Shown here piece after piece: positions 8,836 to 13,375 of a DNA stretch of 13,375 nucleotides. This DNA is from Euperipatoides rowelli (taxonomy: Eukaryota > Onychophora > Udeonychophora > Euonychophora > Peripatopsidae): assembly GCA_003024985.2 (NCBI GenBank), contig PXIH01S0000082.1; one strand, written 5' to 3'. Numbering within the stretch: position 1 is the first letter of the stretch; the number at the start of each line of letters is the position of its first letter. The notes beneath the pieces are model-generated. The model saw nothing but the letters and a program-made list of their open reading frames with translations. It was not told the DNA's origin and searched no databases. A program made the position numbers and the translations under genes.

Positions 8836-9290
8836 ATCATCCATATATCTATAGGCTGTAAGCTCCTTATCTTTAGTGTTAATATATTTGTTTTCAAAGC
8901 AATAAAGAAATAGATTAGCTATGTTAGCGCCCCATTTTACTCCCATTGGGATCCCGGTACTTTGCTTTTTATTAATACAGATGTCAACATAATTTTTATT
9001 CAAACCAAAATTGAAGATGGATTTAATTTGAGATAAAGAACATTAAAATTTATTATCTAATAAACAAAAATTAATACCTTTTAGGAAGATATTTGTCAAA
9101 TAAAATAAAAAAAGATTCTAAGATTAAAAAATTAGGAATGTTAGTGTACAAATTTTCAAAATAAAAAGTGGCTAGCTTTCAACAATAGTTGAATTTCCAC
9201 TAAATAATTCATCAATAAACAATTGAGGTTCAATGTTAGGATCGATTATCCAAAAACCTCTATCTTTATTATATCTAATAATATTAAGTA
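8836..9290 (-). mobile_element. Reverse transcriptase fragment with YMDD box, possibly Penelope-like
   Basis: On the minus strand about 9175-9115 reads YFENLYTNIPNFLILESFF, resembling the RT motif DFS-LYT-IPH. About 8960-8885 reads GIPMGVKWGANIANLFLY then CFENKYI, and 8850-8836 encodes RYMDD, immediately followed by a stop. GIPMG---A---A-LFLY-E plus RY-DD is typical of a group of metazoan reverse transcriptases that I associate with Penelope-like elements; other RT lineages share parts of it. Upstream to 9290, DRGFWIIDPNIEPQLFIDEL is in the expected position for the preceding segment. The first catalytic Asp of DFS is replaced by Glu (FEN), and stops and frameshifts are present. The thumb and any GIY-YIG endonuclease are absent. 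RT identity is secure; the clade is not. Confidence 0.72.
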
Positions 9291-9302
9291 GGGGGGGGGG
9301 GG
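9291..9302. repeat. Poly-G tract, 12 bases
   Basis: A second pure run of twelve G, at the upstream edge of the reverse transcriptase fragment. It has the same length and orientation as the run at 1481-1492. Confidence 0.9.
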
Positions 9303-9503
9303 TGATAGGGACGCTAAGGTTTGATGATGAAAAAATAATTTTGTACATAATATATTCAAATGTTTTTAAAACTTTCTTTAGTATGTATTAAATAATTAAA
9401 AAATAACTACAATAAATTATTATTAATATTAACAGTTTAATTAAAAAAGATATTCAAACAAGTCAACCTGTTTTACCCCATACCTGGAGAAAAATGGGGT
9501 TTA

Positions 9504-11090
9504 TTAATCTATTAAGCAAAGTGTGCATATATGGCTGGTATCATCTTCATCGTCCACTACAGCACATGAGAAACCTGCCCACTTTTTCCAATCATTACAC
9601 ATCACCCAATCCTCTGTGGATTCTGAATATTAATATTCACAATACAGACATTCCACATCATTTTCTGATGATGAGCTAGATATTTTTTTATGGCTAGCTT
9701 TGTTGGACTTTGTTTTGGTTTTGTCCTTCATTGGCAATGATCTTTTACATATTTTTTTTTGTTATTTGAAGTATTTCCTTCAAGCTCTCTTTTATAGGGT
9801 GAATCCATTAATATAGTTGTTTTTCCTAGACGCCGGTCTGTCATTAAGCCTACTTTAGGAATTGGCGGGATGTCTGTTGGACTAACCTCAATAAATGTAG
9901 TTGAAGGCCTAGAGGTGGAAGAGTAGAGGGTGCAATAATAGAACTTTGGTTAATCCAAAATGAACAACCGGGTTGTGCAAGAGGATACTTCTGTGTGGCA
10001 CTGGATCATTTATGGTTTCATTTATAGGGTTGGTGATACTTTTGTCAGTTCATTTATTGGGTTGGTGATACTTTTGTCAGTTCATTTATTGGGTTGTTTA
10101 GCCTATTTACCTGTTTGGATTCATGCAAAGGCCTATTTGTCATCTCAGATGCTATAAAATATTCATCAGTGAATACATTAGGATGAACTGGCCATATTCC
10201 AGTCATTCTAAATCCATTCACAGCTGTAGACATTGTTGCTGCTCGAATGAAAGAATTCCGAAAAAGTTCAGAAATTTGATATGTAGTTACAGCACGTCCT
10301 GGATTTGTGCATAACCATTTAGTGACTTTACTGTCATAATAAGTACAAAGTGGTTTCATAAATGCCACATCGAAGGGCTATAGGCGAGGAGTGCAATGTG
10401 GTGGAATACTGAGTAGCACAATTCCATTGTCCTGAGCAAGATCAATTAGCTGTAATTTTTTTGTGTGACTTGCATGTTTATCCAACAGAAGTAAAGTGAC
10501 TCCTTTGTTGCATGCGTGAAGTGATAAATTGCTTGACCCATTTTTCAAATATTTCCATTTGCATCCAACTACTCACATTACATGCAGCCCAAGCACCAAA
10601 TGGTGCACCATTCTACAGTTCTGGCTTCATCTTAGCCTAAGCATTGGTTTTATGTAAATTCCAGCTGCATTGAAGCATATCTCAATTGTTATAAACTGCC
10701 CTCTTTCAGCCGATGTAAGAGCACCTACTTGCTTCCTCCCTTTCATTGAGATAATTTTAGATTTAGACTTAGGTACAGAGTAAATCCCAGTTCCATTACA
10801 ATTGAAAATTCTGTCAGAGTTGTTAATTTGAATCTATTTACAACTTCACCATACAGTTCATAAAACTTTGAAACTGCAACTTTATTAAATCCCATTGCAC
10901 GAGCTGCAGAAGTTGCTCAGGTCTTCTCAAAGACAAATCTTTATGGTGCTTCGTGAATCCTTTGACCCAGTCTAAGCCAGCCTCACCCTTCTTATAATCC
11001 AAATTGTGTTTCTTGTGGTTTCGTTCTGCAGGCTAAACAGCTGGCTTCCTTTACTATGTCGTTCTCAGTCCAAAGAGTCACCCTTCCATA
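9504..11090 (-). pseudogene. Tigger/pogo DDE transposase remnant with C-terminal Cys-rich finger
   Basis: A DDE_1-type transposase (Tc1/mariner superfamily, pogo/Tigger group), read on the minus strand. About 11030-10910 gives KKGEAGLDWVKGFTKHHKDL and SLRRPE, the CENP-B-like helix-turn-helix end. About 10800-10660 gives FNCNGTGIYSVPKSKSK, then GRKQVGALTSAERGQFITIE. About 10495-10350 gives LLLLDKHASHTKKLQLIDLA and PPHCTPRL-stop-PFDVAFM. The open piece 10368-10054 gives NPGRAVTTYQISELF and STAVNGFRMTGIWPV. 9900-9504 has PPIPKVGLMTDRRLGKTTI and ends in a zinc-finger-like tail, ECLYC then CNDWKKW and HICTLC. The usual NVDETG is NCNGTG, so the first catalytic Asp is lost. A stop at 10378-10380 stands for the Gln of RLQPLD. 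Two finger ligands also appear changed. Several frameshifts. Confidence 0.88.
10017..10096. repeat. Minisatellite, 32-bp unit, 2.5 copies
   Basis: Units at 10017-10048 and 10049-10080 differ at one base, followed by a half unit at 10081-10096. They lie in the DNA for the C-terminal linker of the Tigger-like remnant, just after the segment INELTKVSPT. Slippage or unequal exchange expanded a coding segment by about 32 bases, which also shifts the frame. Confidence 0.95.
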
Positions 11091-11349
11091 ATTTAAGATA
11101 AGACACCCATTAATTTTCCTCAATGGAACTAAAATGAAGGAAAACACTTTAATAATGTAGAACAATTTTTATTCTCATGTTAAATTTTAAAAACCAGGGT
11201 AATTGTTAAAACCTGGTTTATAAATTGGGTAGAGCTATTTTTATCATTGATTTAGATGTTAAAATAATATAAAACTGAAATTATTAATAAAACATAGGCT
11301 ACTTTACAAAAAAATGTTGTAAACATCCTAAACATAGGCTTACATCATT
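11091..11349. other. AT-rich spacer between two pogo-type elements
   Basis: No coding pattern recognised. The N-terminal DNA-binding half of the Tigger-like transposase would be expected here but is not visible. aaacataggct occurs twice (near 11291 and 11330) and resembles motifs of the repeat array that follows. Confidence 0.45.
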
Positions 11350-11781
11350 AGCATAGACATAAAGTTTAAACTATGTTAAGAGAAAATTAACTCAAATTAA
11401 AAAAAAAGAAAGTGCTTTAGCCTGTAAACTAATTGTAAGCAACATAAACATAAGCTAAGCATTTAAACTAAGATAAGAGCAAAAAAATTCAAATTGAAAA
11501 AAATAATAGGCATATTTTAAAATAGGCTATATTTTTTTAAGCATTACAAACATCTGTAAAGTTATAAGCATAAAGTTTAAAGTATTTTAAGAGCAAATAA
11601 ATCCAAATTAGCAAAAAACAAAAAGAACTTTACAAACATTTTGTATTAGGCTGTAAAGACATAATCATGAACCTGAGCATAAAATTTAAACTATGTTACG
11701 AGGAAATGAACTAAACATCATAAACATAGCTACACCTTGAATATAAATACAGTTTAAACTATGTTTTAAGAGAAAATGAAG
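11350..11781. repeat. Degenerate tandem array, five units of about 70-115 bp
   Basis: A core resembling gcataaagtttaaactatg followed by ttaagagaaaat recurs. The tttaaa landmark falls at 11365, 11462, 11576, 11685 and 11753, giving spacings of 97, 114, 109 and 68. Units also share caaatta and taggct or gctgtaaa phrases at similar offsets. The last unit ends about ten bases from the stop codon of the adjacent pogo-type transposase. It may be that element's subterminal repeat region or an unrelated satellite fragment. Confidence 0.75.
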
Positions 11782-11992
11782 TTGGTTTAATTCAGTCTTT
11801 TTCCCATATATCAACACATTCTGGAAAAACATAATGAATGGTATGGTCAATATACTTATGAACAGGGACAGGAAGAACTGCTTCTATTTGGGAAAAATCT
11901 ATGGAAGACACATCATTTCTTGACAAACAAAAGTTGAACCATCATCATTGGAACAACGTAGTCCTGTGACAACATATTCACCAAGTCCATCA

Positions 11993-12445
11993 TCAAAGGA
12001 ATTTATGGCACAAATAAGTAGTAGCATTTCTGGTTCCATCTTTAAATTTTACTAGGACATAAGTTCCAGTTGTACAGTTTATTGCATTTGGTTGTAAGTA
12101 TGTTACCTCAGGAATTTCAAGATGTAGGCTGTCATCTGAGTCATCAACTAAATTGGATTCATTTACAGGATCACTGCCAGATGTTTCCTTTGGTTCTTTA
12201 ACAGAACAAAGCTCTTTTTGTTTCCTTTTTGGTTTTGTTGCAGCTTGTTTTTTAATTAATGGTTTCTTCTTCATTAATTTTAAATCATCTGCTTGTTTAA
12301 TGCGCTTCATTACTTCATCTGCAGTAAGAACCTCACCATACATATTATGTTTTAATCTAGTTTGTGTGCTAATGTTGCTACTATTTAATTTTGAAAGTAT
12401 TACTTCCAATAGACCTACATTTTTTTTTTTGGCCAGCCTGATCAT
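11993..12445 (-). pseudogene. Pogo-type transposase: C-terminal linker block
   Basis: This 150-codon open piece directly follows the catalytic block after two frame changes. Its apparent Met is an artefact of the frame entering at DDQAGQ. It contains NMYGEVLTADEVMKRIKQ, a conserved segment after the DDE domain in this transposase group. A Lys-rich stretch (KKKPLIKKQ, KPKRKQK) that could act as a nuclear localisation signal comes next, then an acidic Ser/Asp stretch, then TGTYVLVKFKDGTRNATTY. The next frame continues with ICAINSFDDGLGEYVV. Confidence 0.75.
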
Positions 12446-12492
12446 CTACTTCAGTGATTTTGATCACATGGTCACCTTCTAATGGTTCTGAA

Positions 12493-13071
12493 TCATATTT
12501 TTTTAGATGAACTTGCTCCTGATGTACTAGGTACAGCATTCTCATCATGTAGAACTAAGTTACTGGTGATAGCTTTAATGGGAATAGCTGAGTCCTGGGA
12601 CTCATTTTGAGATGTATTAGGAAAGTTAGGCAGAACCATATCATATTCTTCTCTGATGTTGGCATTTCTTTGGTTCTCATATCTTGTAATCTGAGTTGGA
12701 TGGAATTTTGATCTGTCTATTGGGAAGCATCCTGTTACTGAGAATCCAGTGATTATACTTATTCTTGATATTTCATGCCAAGCCTTTCCAAGCATTTCTG
12801 AGAACTGCTGATTAATAAGATAAGTATGACTCTTCCCAATGTTTAGCTTCCCATGTTGAACAAGAAGACATTCCCATATGGTCTTCAGTGGTCCAAACAC
12901 TGTTTTGTCTAATGGCTGAAGTAAATGTGTCAGGTGACTTGAGAACTTGAAGATAATAATGTTTTTTTCAACAGCTAATTTAAGTGTATGCAAGCTCATG
13001 TGGCTCGAGTGACCATCTAATAGAAGAACTTTTCTTAGAGGATCACTTGTCAAGTTTCGCAAATTTTCCAC
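12493..13071 (-). pseudogene. Pogo-type transposase: catalytic block, longest open piece
   Basis: This 192-codon stretch carries the second and third Asp of the DDE triad (residues 19 and 55 of the open piece, 35 residues between them) and the downstream helix AWHEISRISIITGFSVTGCF. The Met at its start is internal; in the ancestral protein the sequence continued upstream from the frame ending in FSEGF. Its end at KKI-stop is due to a shift in a run of A (plus-strand T near 12499-12505); the next frame continues as EPLEGDHVIKITEVDD. It is the best preserved coding block of the window. Confidence 0.85.
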
Positions 13072-13375
13072 TCGAGAACAAAGCCTTCAGAGAACCAAAT
13101 AAAAAACTGATTTTCCTCCATCCCCCCATTAACAGAAGCAGAATAAATAATCCCAGGAAATCCTTGATCTGATACCCAACGTGGCTGGATGCTTAAGTTA
13201 ACCTTTGAATGCAATAAGATGTGGTAAGCAATCCCCTGAAGCTGCAACACAAGCAAGAACTGTTGACTTTTTTCCTGAACCACCAGACACATGGCTTAAA
13301 ATGTCTCCTTTTATTCCAATACCCTTCAACCTTGATGGGTCATTGCTAGGGACATGTTTTTTTCTTGTTATTTTT

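Larger units (their letters stand above)
11792..13375 (-). pseudogene. Pogo-type DDE transposase, frameshifted, N-terminus outside the window
   Basis: A second DDE_1 transposase, distinct from the one at 9504-11090. From the window edge it reads GIGIKGDILSHVSGGSGKKS and LACVAASGDCLPHLIAFKG. Next, in 13292-13050, come RWVSDQGFPGIIYSA and NQFFIWFSEGF. 13071-12493 has LLLDGHSSH with catalytic Asp at 13015-13017 and THLLQPLDKTVFGPLK with Asp 36 residues later, both intact. ITGFSVTGCFPIDRSKF follows. 12445-11993 holds YGEVLTADEVMKRIKQADD, a basic linker and INCTTGTYVLVKF. The C-terminus continues as GLGEYVVTGLRCSN and IEAVLPVPVHKYIDH, ending at TGA 11792-11794. Breaks near 13205, 13070, 12505, 12430, 12020 and 11925 are all small indels. 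I noted no clear nonsense substitution. The first catalytic Asp would lie beyond 13375. Confidence 0.88.

Noticed and set aside
9494-9679. Open frame of 61 codons on the plus strand
   Set aside because: It is antisense to the C-terminal finger of the Tigger-like remnant, which has recognisable motifs.
9655-9680. ctgatgatgagc, faintly like a hammerhead ribozyme core
   Set aside because: It lacks a properly placed GAAA box and stems, and it is explained as antisense of the SSSEND coding segment.
12153-12482. Open frame of 109 codons on the plus strand with hydrophobic, membrane-like stretches
   Set aside because: It is antisense to the Lys-rich linker of the pogo transposase; Lys and Asn codons read in reverse as Phe and Leu, which creates false membrane segments.

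Overview
The window looks like AT-rich, gene-poor DNA from an invertebrate animal. Base composition, homopolymer runs and the transposon families present all fit an arthropod or similar metazoan, but nothing fixes the species. I found no intact host gene, rRNA, tRNA or CRISPR array. Nearly all protein-like signal comes from decayed mobile elements or repeat-like families. They are broken by frameshifts and stops, so each reading frame is only a short piece of a longer ancestral protein.

Layout: (1) 222-1500, minus strand, remnant of a DUF7869-type protein, with unrecognised coding-like patches upstream to about 2040. (2) 2361-5313, plus strand, a hAT transposase relative of the KIAA1586/ZMYM type. 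Its core is present twice in tandem (3184-3795 and 3798-4404), and the single N of the window (3796) lies at the junction. (3) 5314-6300, AT-rich with no recognised gene. (4) 6385-7300, minus strand, a LINE endonuclease and pre-RT remnant, whose downstream limit coincides with a strong hairpin at 6308-6374. (5) 7770-8790, minus strand, a second, different hAT transposase remnant. (6) 8836-9290, minus strand, a reverse transcriptase fragment with a YMDD box, possibly Penelope-like. (7) 9504-11090, minus strand, a Tigger/pogo DDE transposase remnant with a C-terminal Cys-rich finger. (8) 11350-11781, a degenerate tandem repeat. (9) 11792-13375, minus strand, a second and better preserved pogo-type DDE transposase, cut by the window edge.

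These pieces do not form a pathway or operon. The window is best read as an accumulation of at least five element classes. The points most worth checking are the duplicated hAT core around the N, the hairpins, the mostly indel-type damage in the last pogo element, and the repeat array directly behind that element's stop codon.
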